NCBI GenBank assembly: GCA_052387675.1
Contig: JBQTIY010000002.1
Coordinates: forward strand, 248,001-312,000
DNA length: 64,000 nt
Direction of reading: 5' to 3'
Origin: JBQTIY01 sp052387675
GTDB taxonomy: Bacteria > Planctomycetota > B15-G4
Positions 1-8,121 of the stretch are shown one piece after another. Both the position numbers and the translations under genes were made by a program. The notes beneath the pieces were generated by a model that was given only the letters and a program-made list of their open reading frames with translations, did no database searches and was not told where the DNA came from. The stretch's first letter is position 1, and every line of letters begins with the position of its first letter.

Positions 1-1358
1 GCCTGTGCTCGGGCCACCTGCGCGGCCTGGACGCCCTCCCCCGGCTCCTGCGCCAGGCGGCGGGAGGCCCGCACCTCGGGGCGTGCATCCAGGAAGACCT
101 TCAGCACAGCCTGCGGAAAGACCACGCTGCCCATATCACGCCCCTCGGCGACGAGTCCGCGCGCGCGTCGGGCAGCGCTGCGCTGCACCTCCAGAAGCGC
201 CTCGCGCACCGCCGGCACGGCGCTGAAGGGACTCACTTGAGCGGAGACCGCCTTGCCGCGCAGCACACTCGCCGGGACCGCACAGCCATCGAGCAGGACA
301 CTGCCGCGCTGGGGATCCACGTCCAGCCAAAGCGTGCGCGCCAGAGCCGAGAGCGCTGCGGGCTCGGCCAGCCCGGCCTCCAGTGCTCGCGCAGTGAAGG
401 CGCGATAGACCGCCCCGGAATCGAGATGCCCAAAGCCGAGGCGCGCGGCGAGCAGCCGACTCACGGCCGACTTGCCGCTCCCGGAAGGCCCGTCGATGGC
501 AATCACCGGCCCGGGATCGGGCGCATAAGCCGGATCGCGCGGCACAGCCAAAAGCTGCCCGTCCGCGAAACGCGCATGGCTGCCGGTGCGTTCGAAGTCA
601 GACAGCACGAGCAGCCGCCCCTCGCGCACGGGCCCGCGAGTGCCGGCCTGTGCCGCCGGCAGACGCACATCCCGCGGCCGATGGACATGCCCGCAAAGCA
701 GCACATCGAGGCCCTCGGCCAATTGCTGCTGAGCAGAGGCGTCGACGATGTTCATCTCCTCTTCGGTTTTGCTGGCCGTGCCTCGGCTGGCGGCGCGCAA
801 GAGCAGGCCGGCCACCCCGGCGGCGCCGCGCTCGGGCAAGGCCTGCACCAGCGCGCGAAACGGGGCCGAACGCAGGACCCGGTGCAGCCGGTGGTAGCCG
901 AGGTCGTCGGTGCAGAGCGCGTCGCCATGCAGCAGCCGCACGCGCAGACCGCCGAGACTCAGGTCCAGACGGTGCGCGGCCACTTCCACGCCGAGCGCGC
1001 GCTCGAGGTGCGGGCCCAAGAGGAAGTCATGATTGCCGTGCAGCAGGACCACGCGCCGGCCGGCCGCGCGGAGGGCGCCCAGCCGCGCGAGAAAGGGCTG
1101 CAGGCCCGGATCGCGCAGCGAGCGCGGACCCATCCAGGCGCGAAAGACATCGCCCAGCAGGAAGAAGGCCTCGGCACCTGCACGCTCCGCGTCGTCCAGG
1201 AAGTGGCCGACGCGCTCAAGGGCGGGCCGGTCGCCGCCGTGCAGATGGAGGTCCGAGAGGAAGACCGCGTGCCGCACCGGGCGGGCGGCCAGCGCAAGGC
1301 GGTCGGTGATGTGTGGGCCGGGCACAGCCTCATCTTGATTGGGGCGGGTCCTGCGCAT
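1..1358 (-). CDS. lpxH-cmk: LpxH-type phosphoesterase fused to cytidylate kinase (partial, C-terminus off window)
   Basis: One uninterrupted frame encodes two enzymes. Residues about 30-275 are a calcineurin-like metallophosphoesterase of the UDP-2,3-diacylglucosamine pyrophosphatase (LpxH) type: metal ligands are seen as D36-L-H38, GD 69-70, GNHD 108-111, HGD 144-146 and GHVH near 222. After a short linker, residues 285 onward are cytidylate kinase: IAIDGPSGSGKS P-loop at about 286-297, then LDSGAVYRAFT and VAEGRDMGSVVF, the CMP-kinase signatures. About 50 kinase residues lie beyond position 1. LpxH acts in lipid A synthesis and Cmk phosphorylates CMP/dCMP; no functional link is established. 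The ATG at 1358 is the first in-frame start; GTG at 1325 is an alternative and would leave more room for a promoter facing gmhA. I checked the junction codon by codon and it has no stop. Confidence 0.85.
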   Translation of the reverse strand, partial: MRRTRPNQDEAVPGPHITDRLALAARPVRHAVFLSDLHLHGGDRPALERVGHFLDDAERAGAEAFFLLGDVFRAWMGPRSLRDPGLQPFLARLGALRAAGRRVVLLHGNHDFLLGPHLERALGVEVAAHRLDLSLGGLRVRLLHGDALCTDDLGYHRLHRVLRSAPFRALVQALPERGAAGVAGLLLRAASRGTASKTEEEMNIVDASAQQQLAEGLDVLLCGHVHRPRDVRLPAAQAGTRGPVREGRLLVLSDFERTGSHARFADGQLLAVPRDPAYAPDPGPVIAIDGPSGSGKSAVSRLLAARLGFGHLDSGAVYRAFTARALEAGLAEPAALSALARTLWLDVDPQRGSVLLDGCAVPASVLRGKAVSAQVSPFSAVPAVREALLEVQRSAARRARGLVAEGRDMGSVVFPQAVLKVFLDARPEVRASRRLAQEPGEGVQAAQVARAQ

Positions 1359-1375
1359 CAAGTAAACTGCCGCGC

Positions 1376-1981
1376 GTGTCACGCCCAGATTCCGCCGGCC
1401 CCGACCTGCACGCCCTCATCGCCGCCGCCTTCGCCGAGCATCGGCAGGTCTTCGAGGCGGCCGCCAGCAGCCTGCCGAAGGCCATGGAAGCCGCCGCCGA
1501 GCTGCTCATTTCGGCCTACCGCCAGGGCGGCAAGGCACTGCTCTTCGGCAACGGCGGCAGCATGACGGACGCGCTCCACCTGGAGGGCGAACTCGTCGGG
1601 CGCTTCGGCTACGACCGGCCCGGACTTCCGGCGGTGGCCTTGGGCGGCGGTGCGGCCGGCCTGACCGCCATCGCCAACGACTACGGCTACGACGAACTCT
1701 TCGCACGGCTGCTGGCCGCTCAGGCTCAGCCCGGCGATGTCGCGGTGGGCTTCTCCACCAGTGGCAACTCCGCCAATGTTGTGCGCGCCTTGCGGCGGGC
1801 GCGCGAACTGAAGCTGCCCTGCATCGCCTTCACTGGTGCCGGCGGCGGCCAGTGCAAGGAACTCGCCGACGTGCTGCTCGCCGTGCCCAGCCAGCACACG
1901 CCGCGCATCCAAGAGTTGCACATCCTGGCGGGCCACACGCTCTGCGATCTCGTGGAGCGGGCCATGTTTCCTCGCGCGTGA
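1376..1981 (+). CDS. gmhA: phosphoheptose isomerase (sedoheptulose-7-phosphate isomerase)
   Basis: A SIS-domain protein of 201 residues that converts sedoheptulose 7-phosphate to D-glycero-D-manno-heptose 7-phosphate, the first step of ADP- or GDP-heptose synthesis. Diagnostic segments are GNGGS (about 58-62), the DYGYDELF stretch that follows, and the phosphate-binding STSGNS near 127, with RIQELHI near the C-terminus matching the GmhA tetramer interface. The GTG at 1376 gives the usual family length; a further upstream GTG would run into the divergent lpxH-cmk gene. The stop overlaps the start of gmhB (GTGA), so the two are probably translated together. Cytoplasmic. Confidence 0.9.
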   Translation: MSRPDSAGPDLHALIAAAFAEHRQVFEAAASSLPKAMEAAAELLISAYRQGGKALLFGNGGSMTDALHLEGELVGRFGYDRPGLPAVALGGGAAGLTAIANDYGYDELFARLLAAQAQPGDVAVGFSTSGNSANVVRALRRARELKLPCIAFTGAGGGQCKELADVLLAVPSQHTPRIQELHILAGHTLCDLVERAMFPRA

Positions 1982-2562
1982 GCGGACGCCCGGCCGTCTT
2001 TCTGGATCGTGACGGGACGCTCATCGAGGAGCGCGGCTACCCGGTGCGCGTGCAGGACATCGTGCTGCTCAAGGGCGTGGGCCCGGCGCTGCACCGCCTC
2101 GAAGAGGCCGGCTTTCTCTGCCTGCTGCTCACCAACCAGTCGGCGGTGGCGCGCGGTCTCCTCGACGAAGAAGGCCTGGAGCGGCTGCACACTGTGCTCG
2201 CGCAAGGTCTCGCCGCTTCGAACGCTCGGCTGCACGGCATCTACTACTGCCCGCATCACCCCGACGGCATCGCGCAGGCCTATCGGCATGCGTGCCATTG
2301 CCGCAAGCCCGCACCAGGCTTGCTCGAATTGGCCTGCGCGGAACACCAGGTCGATCTCCGCCGGAGCGTCTGCATCGGCGACAGCCCGCGCGATCTCTTC
2401 CCCACCGTGACGGGCCTCGGCGCACGCGTCCTTGTGCGCAGCGGACATGCGCTGGCGCCGCCGCAGGCCGGCGACGCCGTGCCGGATCACATCGCCGCCG
2501 ATCTCCCCGCGGCGGTCGACTGGTGGCTGGCGCAGCCGTTCCCGAGTGCAGCCACCGCCTAG
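1978..2562 (+). CDS. gmhB: D-glycero-D-manno-heptose-1,7-bisphosphate 7-phosphatase
   Basis: A HAD-superfamily phosphatase of 194 residues that removes the 7-phosphate from heptose 1,7-bisphosphate. The catalytic DRDGT motif is at residues 10-14 and the second HAD motif is LLTNQS. The CPHHPDG...CHCRKP segment supplies the Cys/His zinc site typical of GmhB, and GDSPRD is the metal-binding motif. It begins at a GTG that overlaps the gmhA stop. No kinase/adenylyltransferase (HldE or HddC type) gene is nearby, so the pathway must be completed elsewhere. Its TAG stop overlaps the convergent stop codon of the next gene. Confidence 0.9.
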   Translation: MSGRPAVFLDRDGTLIEERGYPVRVQDIVLLKGVGPALHRLEEAGFLCLLLTNQSAVARGLLDEEGLERLHTVLAQGLAASNARLHGIYYCPHHPDGIAQAYRHACHCRKPAPGLLELACAEHQVDLRRSVCIGDSPRDLFPTVTGLGARVLVRSGHALAPPQAGDAVPDHIAADLPAAVDWWLAQPFPSAATA

Positions 2563-3593
2563 GGAACGTGCCGCATGACGAGCGGACCGATGAGCCTTGC
2601 CGCCCAGAGCGGCAGGCCTGAGAGCAGTCGGCGTGGCAAGGCCATGCGCGGATTGCCCGGATGGATCGTCGGCGGCCGGCCACCGCGCGGAAAGTAGAAC
2701 TGGTAATCGAGGGGCGTGGCTTCGAAGCCCATGTGGCGCTTGAAAGACGCCGCGCCCGAACCGATGCGGCTCCGGCCAAAGTCGAAGGTGTGGCCGCCCC
2801 GCCGCACAGCCTCCTCCATGAGCAGGGCATAGAGCGCGTTGTTGGCGCCCAAGCCCTCGGTGCCCTCTTCGGCGCCGCTGTAGTAGGGATAGAAGACACC
2901 GCGCGCCTCGAGCGAAAGCACCGCTGCCAGCGTGCGCTCGCCTTGCCGCACGCCGTGCAGCATCGCGCGCGGGCCGTAGAGGTCGAGCAGCCGGCGAAAA
3001 TAGCGGCGTGGGAAAAGCGGCGAGCCGAGGCTGCGCTTGTTCTGCACGTAGAGCCGGTAGAAGTCATCAAAGAGCGACTCGCCGGCGTGCAGCACCAGGC
3101 CGTGACGCTCGATCGCCTTGCGCACTTCGGCCCGCGCCTTGCGAGGGATCGTGCCCAGGACCTCCTCGGGCGTGGCCGGCAGCGTGCGCCGGTAGGTTTC
3201 GTGCAGCGCAACATGCTGATGCGGCGTCGGGCCCGAGCCCAGGTAGCGCAGTTCCAAAAAGCGCACGCTGCTCGTGCGCGCCAGCAGCATCGCGGCACGG
3301 TCCAGTTCCGTGAGGCTCTCTTCGTCGCTCACGAGCAGGCCGCCGTACACGCCGAAGGGCACCGAGACCAGACGGCGTCCTGTGATCGGCGCCGTGACCA
3401 GCGCCAGCGGCAAAAGCCCGGCCACCTCACGCTCCCGCCAGGCCACGAGCGTCATGGTCTCGAAGCGGAAGCACGTGCGCACGAGGTCCAGCCAGCGCGT
3501 CTCATGGAAGGGCGAGCCCTGCGGATGCTGCAGGACGAAACGGTCCGCCTCGCGGGCGTGACGTGTCTGCAGGAGTTCGATGCGCAGGCTCAT
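2559..3593 (-). CDS. FemAB/GNAT-fold protein, exosortase-system type
   Basis: A 344-residue protein resembling the FemAB-related proteins that accompany exosortase/PEP-CTERM exopolysaccharide loci. Visible features are SPFHETRWLDLV near the N-terminus, a central FGVYGGLLV segment, PRKARAEVRKA, and a C-terminal half with the acyltransferase-like FDFGRS and SFKRHMGFE. FemAB proteins transfer aminoacyl groups; the substrate here is unknown. ATG 3593 overlaps the stop of the upstream glycosyltransferase gene (ATGA). It is separated by 8.7 kb from the main exopolysaccharide run, although the same family is normally found inside such loci. Confidence 0.75.
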   Translation of the reverse strand: MSLRIELLQTRHAREADRFVLQHPQGSPFHETRWLDLVRTCFRFETMTLVAWREREVAGLLPLALVTAPITGRRLVSVPFGVYGGLLVSDEESLTELDRAAMLLARTSSVRFLELRYLGSGPTPHQHVALHETYRRTLPATPEEVLGTIPRKARAEVRKAIERHGLVLHAGESLFDDFYRLYVQNKRSLGSPLFPRRYFRRLLDLYGPRAMLHGVRQGERTLAAVLSLEARGVFYPYYSGAEEGTEGLGANNALYALLMEEAVRRGGHTFDFGRSRIGSGAASFKRHMGFEATPLDYQFYFPRGGRPPTIHPGNPRMALPRRLLSGLPLWAARLIGPLVMRHVP

Positions 3594-5050
3594 CGCGGCT
3601 CCGCGCCAACTTCCGGCGAGAGCGGCGCCTCGGCGGGCGCCTCGGCTGGGGTCGGCAGCAGGACGCGCTCTTTGCGGCGGAAGACGAGCAGCGTGTTGTC
3701 GTGGCGCACGAGCGGCGGCGGCGGCACACCCAGCCGCGCCACGAGTTGAAAGCGCTCCTGCACCCACGCTGTGAACTCAGAACCATAGTCCCCGCCCAGG
3801 CGGCTGCTCTTCAGCAGCACCCAGCAGTCGCGGACATTGCCCAAAAAATCGCGCTGATGCTTGGCCGACAGTGGCGCTTCGAACAGCGCGGGCGCCTGAA
3901 AACTCGGCCGCTGGCTCAAGTAGAGCTGCAGCAGCCACTGCTCATCAGCCACCAAAATGTCCTGGGGCGCGGCGTGCTCGGAGAGATACGCCGCCGCCTC
4001 GCGATAGTCGTGGCGATCGCCGGTCTGGGTGTAGGCCAGGAGTTCCGGGGCGGGCACGAGCAGGGCCAGAGCCGAAGCCAGCCCGAGCAGCGCCGGCCGC
4101 CCCGCCGTGGAAGCCCAGCCGCGTCCGGCCAGCAGAAGCGCGGCGGGGACGGCCGCCATGGCGTAGCGCTGATGGGTCGAGACACCGAGCAGCGCCAGCA
4201 GCAACAGCAGCAGTGGCGGCAAGAGTGCACACCAGAGCAGACTGCGCTCGCGTTCGCGCAGCGCCGCGGGCAGCGCCAGCAAAACGAGAGCGCCGACGCC
4301 CAGCCCGAGGTTGTAGCCCAGGCCCAGCAAGAAACGCGGCGCGTCATAGTGCGCCAAGTTCTCGCGCGTGAAGGCGGCGCGCAGCACCTCCCATTGCGCC
4401 GGACCGGCCAGCAGCAGCAACGCGGCCACTCCGATGAGCACCGGCCAGAGCAAGCGGCCCGCCCGCCCCAGGCCCCCGGCAGAGAGCAGTGCGGGCAGCA
4501 GCAAGGCCGGTGCCAGCAGCACCGCGCTGGGATGGCAGAGCACAGCGGCCAGCAGCGCCAGCCCCGCCAGCCAGGGGCGGCGCCCCGGGCCGGGCAGCGC
4601 CCAAAGCGTCGCGAGGGTGGCGCACAAGAGCAGCGGCCCGTAGAAGCGCGCCTCCTGCGAGTGATAGATCAGCCACGGCGAGAGCGCGGCCAGAGTGCCA
4701 GCAGCCAAGGCCGTGCTGCGCGGAATGACGTCGCGGCGCAGCCAGAGCAGGGCCGCGACGGCGGCCAGTCCGCAAAGTGCTGGGATGAGCCGCAGCGCGG
4801 CTTCGCCCGGCCCTAGGAGCGCCACGCCCGCCGCCATGGAGAAGTAGCCCACCGGATGACTGCGCACGCCGGGCGGCCAGGGCTCGTCGCTCAACAGGGC
4901 GGCCACGTCGTAATGGCTGTAGAGCTCGTCGCCATCCAGCGGCCAGCGGCCCAAGTCGTGCAGGCGCAGCCAGGCCGCCACGGCCAGGATCACGAGCGCA
5001 GCCAGCGCCGCGCCGCGGCCACTCTCCCGGCTGCCCGCGCCTGCGGTCAC
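3590..5050 (-). CDS. membrane glycosyltransferase, GT39/ArnT-like
   Basis: An integral membrane protein of 486 residues with about ten hydrophobic helices and the lumenal DGDE motif (residues 39-42) after the first helix, the acidic pair that defines PMT/ArnT-type enzymes using polyprenyl-phosphate sugars. HSQEARFYG after the third helix and a soluble C-terminal region (about 360-486) also fit the fold. It probably moves a sugar from a lipid-phosphate donor onto lipid A, a glycan or a protein in the periplasm. It sits next to two DPM1-like GT2 genes, which commonly make such donors. ATGA overlap with the downstream FemAB gene; 4-nt overlap region with the upstream GT2 gene. Confidence 0.8.
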   Translation of the reverse strand: MTAGAGSRESGRGAALAALVILAVAAWLRLHDLGRWPLDGDELYSHYDVAALLSDEPWPPGVRSHPVGYFSMAAGVALLGPGEAALRLIPALCGLAAVAALLWLRRDVIPRSTALAAGTLAALSPWLIYHSQEARFYGPLLLCATLATLWALPGPGRRPWLAGLALLAAVLCHPSAVLLAPALLLPALLSAGGLGRAGRLLWPVLIGVAALLLLAGPAQWEVLRAAFTRENLAHYDAPRFLLGLGYNLGLGVGALVLLALPAALRERERSLLWCALLPPLLLLLLALLGVSTHQRYAMAAVPAALLLAGRGWASTAGRPALLGLASALALLVPAPELLAYTQTGDRHDYREAAAYLSEHAAPQDILVADEQWLLQLYLSQRPSFQAPALFEAPLSAKHQRDFLGNVRDCWVLLKSSRLGGDYGSEFTAWVQERFQLVARLGVPPPPLVRHDNTLLVFRRKERVLLPTPAEAPAEAPLSPEVGAEPR

Positions 5051-6057
5051 GGACGCCCCGGCGGAAACTCGCGATCCACGGTGTACTCGCGCACGTTGCG
5101 CGCCGTGGTGAAGATAATGATCTCGGCGACGAGACCCATGGAAAAGACCATCACGCCGAGCACCATGAGCGCGACGCCGAGCACGAGCGAGGCGCGGTTG
5201 CGCGGGTCGCCGAACTGGCTCCAGCCGTAGAGGTAATCGAGGCCGAGATAGGCCAGCACCGCCGTGCCGGCGAGCACGCAGAGCAGCCCGGCCATGCCGA
5301 AGAAGCGCAGCGGCTTGGTGATGAAGCGCGTGAGGAAGATGAGCGCCACGACATCGAGGATGCGCCGCACGTAGACGCCGAGGCCAAAAAAGCCTTGCCG
5401 GCCCTTCTCGCGCAGGTGGCGCACGCGCACCTCGCCCACTCGGAAGCCGCGCCGGTGCGCCAGGACCGGCAGGAAGCGCGAGACATTGCCCTCCACCAGG
5501 ACCTCGTCGATGATCACGCGGCGCATGCCGACGAGTCCGCAGTTGAGGTCGTGCAGCGGCACGCCGGTGAAGGCGCTCATGACGCGGTTGTAGAGGTAGG
5601 ACTGCAGCCGGTTGGTCCAGGGGTCCACGCGCGGCACGCGCCAGCCTGCGACGAAGTCATAGTCGCGCTCGAGCGCGGCCAGCACATGATGAATGTCGCC
5701 CGGATCGAGCTGCAGGTAGTTGGGCAGCGAGAGCACTAGCCGGCCGTGCGACTCGCGGTAGCCGGAGGCCAGCGAACGCTCTTCGCCGAAGGGCTGATTG
5801 AGGTGCAGCAGCCGCACCGGCTCACCGCTCGGCAGGCGCTCGCGCAGGCGCGCGGTGCGCGCATCGCCCAGGCCGTCGAGCACCAGCACGAACTCGTAAC
5901 TCAGGCCCAGGTCGCGGAACTCCGCCGCGAACTGGCGCACGATCTCCTCGATCTCCGGGCAGTCGTCGGTGAGCGCCAGGACCGCACTCACGTCCACGGC
6001 GCTGCCGCTGGGCGCGCCCGGCCCGCTGGCGCGTGGCGACTCGGCGTCGGCGATCAT
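5047..6057 (-). CDS. GT2 glycosyltransferase-like membrane protein with degenerate active site
   Basis: A 336-residue protein with a GT2 (DPM1/ArnC-like) domain followed by two C-terminal transmembrane helices (about 250-275 and 290-320). The fold is recognisable from SYEFVLVLDG, the HLNQPFGEERSLASGY segment and the HDLNCGLVGMRR region. The nucleotide/metal motifs are altered: the usual VDDGSxDxT is LDGLGDART (60-68) and the usual DxDLQ is LPNYLQ (111-116), so the DxD is gone. It may be a non-catalytic partner of the intact GT2 encoded immediately upstream, with which it overlaps by ATGA, or use a different mechanism. Start ATG 6057 is chosen for that overlap. Confidence 0.75.
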   Translation of the reverse strand: MIADAESPRASGPGAPSGSAVDVSAVLALTDDCPEIEEIVRQFAAEFRDLGLSYEFVLVLDGLGDARTARLRERLPSGEPVRLLHLNQPFGEERSLASGYRESHGRLVLSLPNYLQLDPGDIHHVLAALERDYDFVAGWRVPRVDPWTNRLQSYLYNRVMSAFTGVPLHDLNCGLVGMRRVIIDEVLVEGNVSRFLPVLAHRRGFRVGEVRVRHLREKGRQGFFGLGVYVRRILDVVALIFLTRFITKPLRFFGMAGLLCVLAGTAVLAYLGLDYLYGWSQFGDPRNRASLVLGVALMVLGVMVFSMGLVAEIIIFTTARNVREYTVDREFPPGRP

Positions 6058-7001
6058 GAGTGGACCTCCTCGCGGATCAGCGGAGCGTGCACGATCTCGT
6101 GCGCCGGCGCGCAGCGCAGCGCCAGTTCGCACAGCAGGCCCATCATGAGAAAGTAGAAGGACAGACAGTAGCCGAGAATGGCCACCGACGGAAAGACGAC
6201 CGTGCTGTAGCTCACCAGCCGCACGGTCGTGGTGTCGACGAAGGCCAGGAAGGTGAGCCCGAGCGCCAAACCGAAGGTGCCGAGCGAGAGCAGGCCGAAA
6301 TAATGCAGGGGCTGGCCAGCGAAGCGCACCAGGATGCGCAGCACGACCATGTCGGTGACGAGTTTGTAGGTGCGGCCGATGCCGTATTTGCTGCGGCCGT
6401 GCCGCCGCGGGTGATGCGCGACGACCCGCTCACCCACCCGGGCTCCCACCGCCGCGGCCAGGCCCGGAATGAAGCGGTGCATGTCGGCGTAGAGGTTGAG
6501 CTGCCGGATGAAGGCCGCACGATAGGCCTTGAGCGTGCAGCCGAAGTCATGCACGTGGACGCCGGTGATTTCGGCCAGGATGCGATTGGCGGTCTGGCTG
6601 GGTAGCCGGCGGGTCCAGAAGCCGTCCTGGCGGGCGCGCCGCCAGCCCGAAACGAGGTCGTAGCCCGAGGCGAGGTCGGCCAGCAGCCCCGGGATATCCG
6701 CGGGATCGTTTTGGCCGTCGCCATCCATGGTCACGAAGATGTCGCCGCGCGCGGCGTGGAAGCCGGCCGAGAGTGCCGAGGTCTGCCCGAAGTTGCGCCG
6801 CAGGCGCAGCACGCGCAGGCGCCGGCTGCCCTGGCGCAAGCGCTCGAGCTCCGCGGCGGTGCCGTCCGTGCTGCCGTCGTCTACGACCACAACTTCGGCG
6901 GCATGCGGCAGGCGGTCCAAGACCGCCTCGACGGCGGCGACGAGGGGGCCGACGGAATGCGCCTCGTTGTAGACCGGGATGATCACCGAAAGTGTGACCA
7001 C
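6054..7001 (-). CDS. polyprenyl-phosphate glycosyltransferase, DPM1-like GT2
   Basis: A 315-residue GT2 enzyme with intact VVDDGSTDGT and MDGDGQND motifs, RRNFGQTSAL, and two C-terminal transmembrane helices. Enzymes of this type move a sugar from UDP or GDP onto undecaprenyl phosphate at the cytoplasmic face. The product probably feeds the GT39-type enzyme two genes downstream. GTG 7001 is preferred over upstream starts because a GGAGG sequence lies at 7014-7018 and the protein then begins directly at the VTLSVIIPVYNE strand. First gene of a minus-strand group of four. Confidence 0.8.
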   Translation of the reverse strand: MVTLSVIIPVYNEAHSVGPLVAAVEAVLDRLPHAAEVVVVDDGSTDGTAAELERLRQGSRRLRVLRLRRNFGQTSALSAGFHAARGDIFVTMDGDGQNDPADIPGLLADLASGYDLVSGWRRARQDGFWTRRLPSQTANRILAEITGVHVHDFGCTLKAYRAAFIRQLNLYADMHRFIPGLAAAVGARVGERVVAHHPRRHGRSKYGIGRTYKLVTDMVVLRILVRFAGQPLHYFGLLSLGTFGLALGLTFLAFVDTTTVRLVSYSTVVFPSVAILGYCLSFYFLMMGLLCELALRCAPAHEIVHAPLIREEVHS

Positions 7002-7110
7002 GGTCCTGCTGCACCTCCATCGCCCGGGGTCCGCTGCCTGTCTCAGCCACTTCGGCTGCACAAGGGTCCTCGGGAGAGCATCGTAACGATCCGGTCGCTA
7101 ACATGAGCCG

Positions 7111-8121
7111 ATGCCTGTTGTGCTGCTCCGCCCCGCAGCCGCGCCCTCTGCGGCGGCGCTGCTCTCGGCCCTGCGCGCCGGCCTCGGCCCCGTGCACGAG
7201 TTTTGCGATCCGGACCAGGCGCAGCTCGCGCTGCGCGGAGATCCGCGCACCGTGCTCGTGCTGGACCTGCGCGAAGCCGACTCCAGCTTCCGGCACGCCG
7301 CGGCGCGGCTCTCCGCCGCCGTCGCCGGCGCTCCCTGCCTCACGCTCCTGCGGCCCGGCGAGCGCCCGCCTTGGCCTGGCAGTCCGGCCCTGACCGCCCC
7401 CTTCTATCTCCGCGAAGTCGTCGCCTTCTGCCGCCATGCCGCGCTGCGGCCACCGGGCCGCGCGCTCCTCGAGGATCTAGCCGCGGGGCTCTCGCACGAG
7501 ATCGGCAACCCCCTGCAGGCCTTGCAGCTCCAACTGCAGATGCTGCGTGAAGAGCCGGCCTCGCCGGCCTTGCGGCAGAGCTTGGAGGAACTCGAGGCCG
7601 CCGGCCGCCGGATCCAAGCCGTGGTGGCCGATGTCGCCGGTGCCTCGGAACGCGCGCCGATCACGCCCGCACCGCTGCGGCTGGCCGGACTCCTCGAACG
7701 TGCGCGCGGCTCGCTGGCTGAGCGCGGCCACGATCTCTCCAGCCGGCTCGAACTGCACTGCGAGGACGCACCGCTCGTGGCGGACGGGCCCCTCATGGCG
7801 GGCGCGCTGGCCGATTTGTGGGAGTACCTCCTGCGCGCGGGACACGGCGGCGAGCGGCTCGCCGTGGACGCGCGCATCCAGGATGAGTGCCTGCTGAGTA
7901 TCCGTGCGCGGGCGCGCGTGCCGCGCCTGCCGGCCGACGCCGCCGCGCGGCTCTTCACGCCGCTCTGGGCCCGTCAGGCCTTGGGACTGCCCGCGGGCCT
8001 CAGCCTCACCGCCGCGCGCTCGGCCTTCCTGCGCCACGGCGGCGAACTTCGCGCCGAGGCCCGGCCGGCCGGTGAACTCCTCGTGGATGGCCTGCTGCCG
8101 CGCGCCGGCTTGTCCGCATGA
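7111..8121 (+). CDS. degenerate hybrid: receiver-like plus histidine-kinase-like protein
   Basis: A soluble protein of 336 residues. Residues 1-112 look like a decayed receiver domain (VLVLDLREAD at 48-57, APFYLREVVAF at 96-106 in the place of the KPF motif). Residues 118-185 form a HisKA-type dimerisation helix with an intact H-box, LSHEIGNPLQAL, phosphorylatable H129. The C-terminal part aligns with a HATPase domain but lacks the ATP-binding signatures: the N-box is replaced by ALADLWEYLLRA and no DxGxG is present, though LFTPL and HGGEL remain. It probably cannot bind ATP normally and may act as a phosphoacceptor or scaffold. Its stop overlaps the next gene by ATGA. No separate sensor or regulator gene is adjacent. 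Confidence 0.7.
   Translation: MPVVLLRPAAAPSAAALLSALRAGLGPVHEFCDPDQAQLALRGDPRTVLVLDLREADSSFRHAAARLSAAVAGAPCLTLLRPGERPPWPGSPALTAPFYLREVVAFCRHAALRPPGRALLEDLAAGLSHEIGNPLQALQLQLQMLREEPASPALRQSLEELEAAGRRIQAVVADVAGASERAPITPAPLRLAGLLERARGSLAERGHDLSSRLELHCEDAPLVADGPLMAGALADLWEYLLRAGHGGERLAVDARIQDECLLSIRARARVPRLPADAAARLFTPLWARQALGLPAGLSLTAARSAFLRHGGELRAEARPAGELLVDGLLPRAGLSA

Noticed and set aside
3563..4816. Long Gln/Arg-rich open frame on the plus strand.
   Set aside because: It is antisense to the GT39-type gene, whose transmembrane helices and DGDE motif support the minus-strand reading. Gln/Arg runs are the reverse complement of Leu-rich helices.
7080..7090. Palindrome ATCGTAACGAT upstream of the kinase-like gene, considered as an operator.
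   Set aside because: It is a single 11-base site without repeats or a promoter match, so I do not annotate it.
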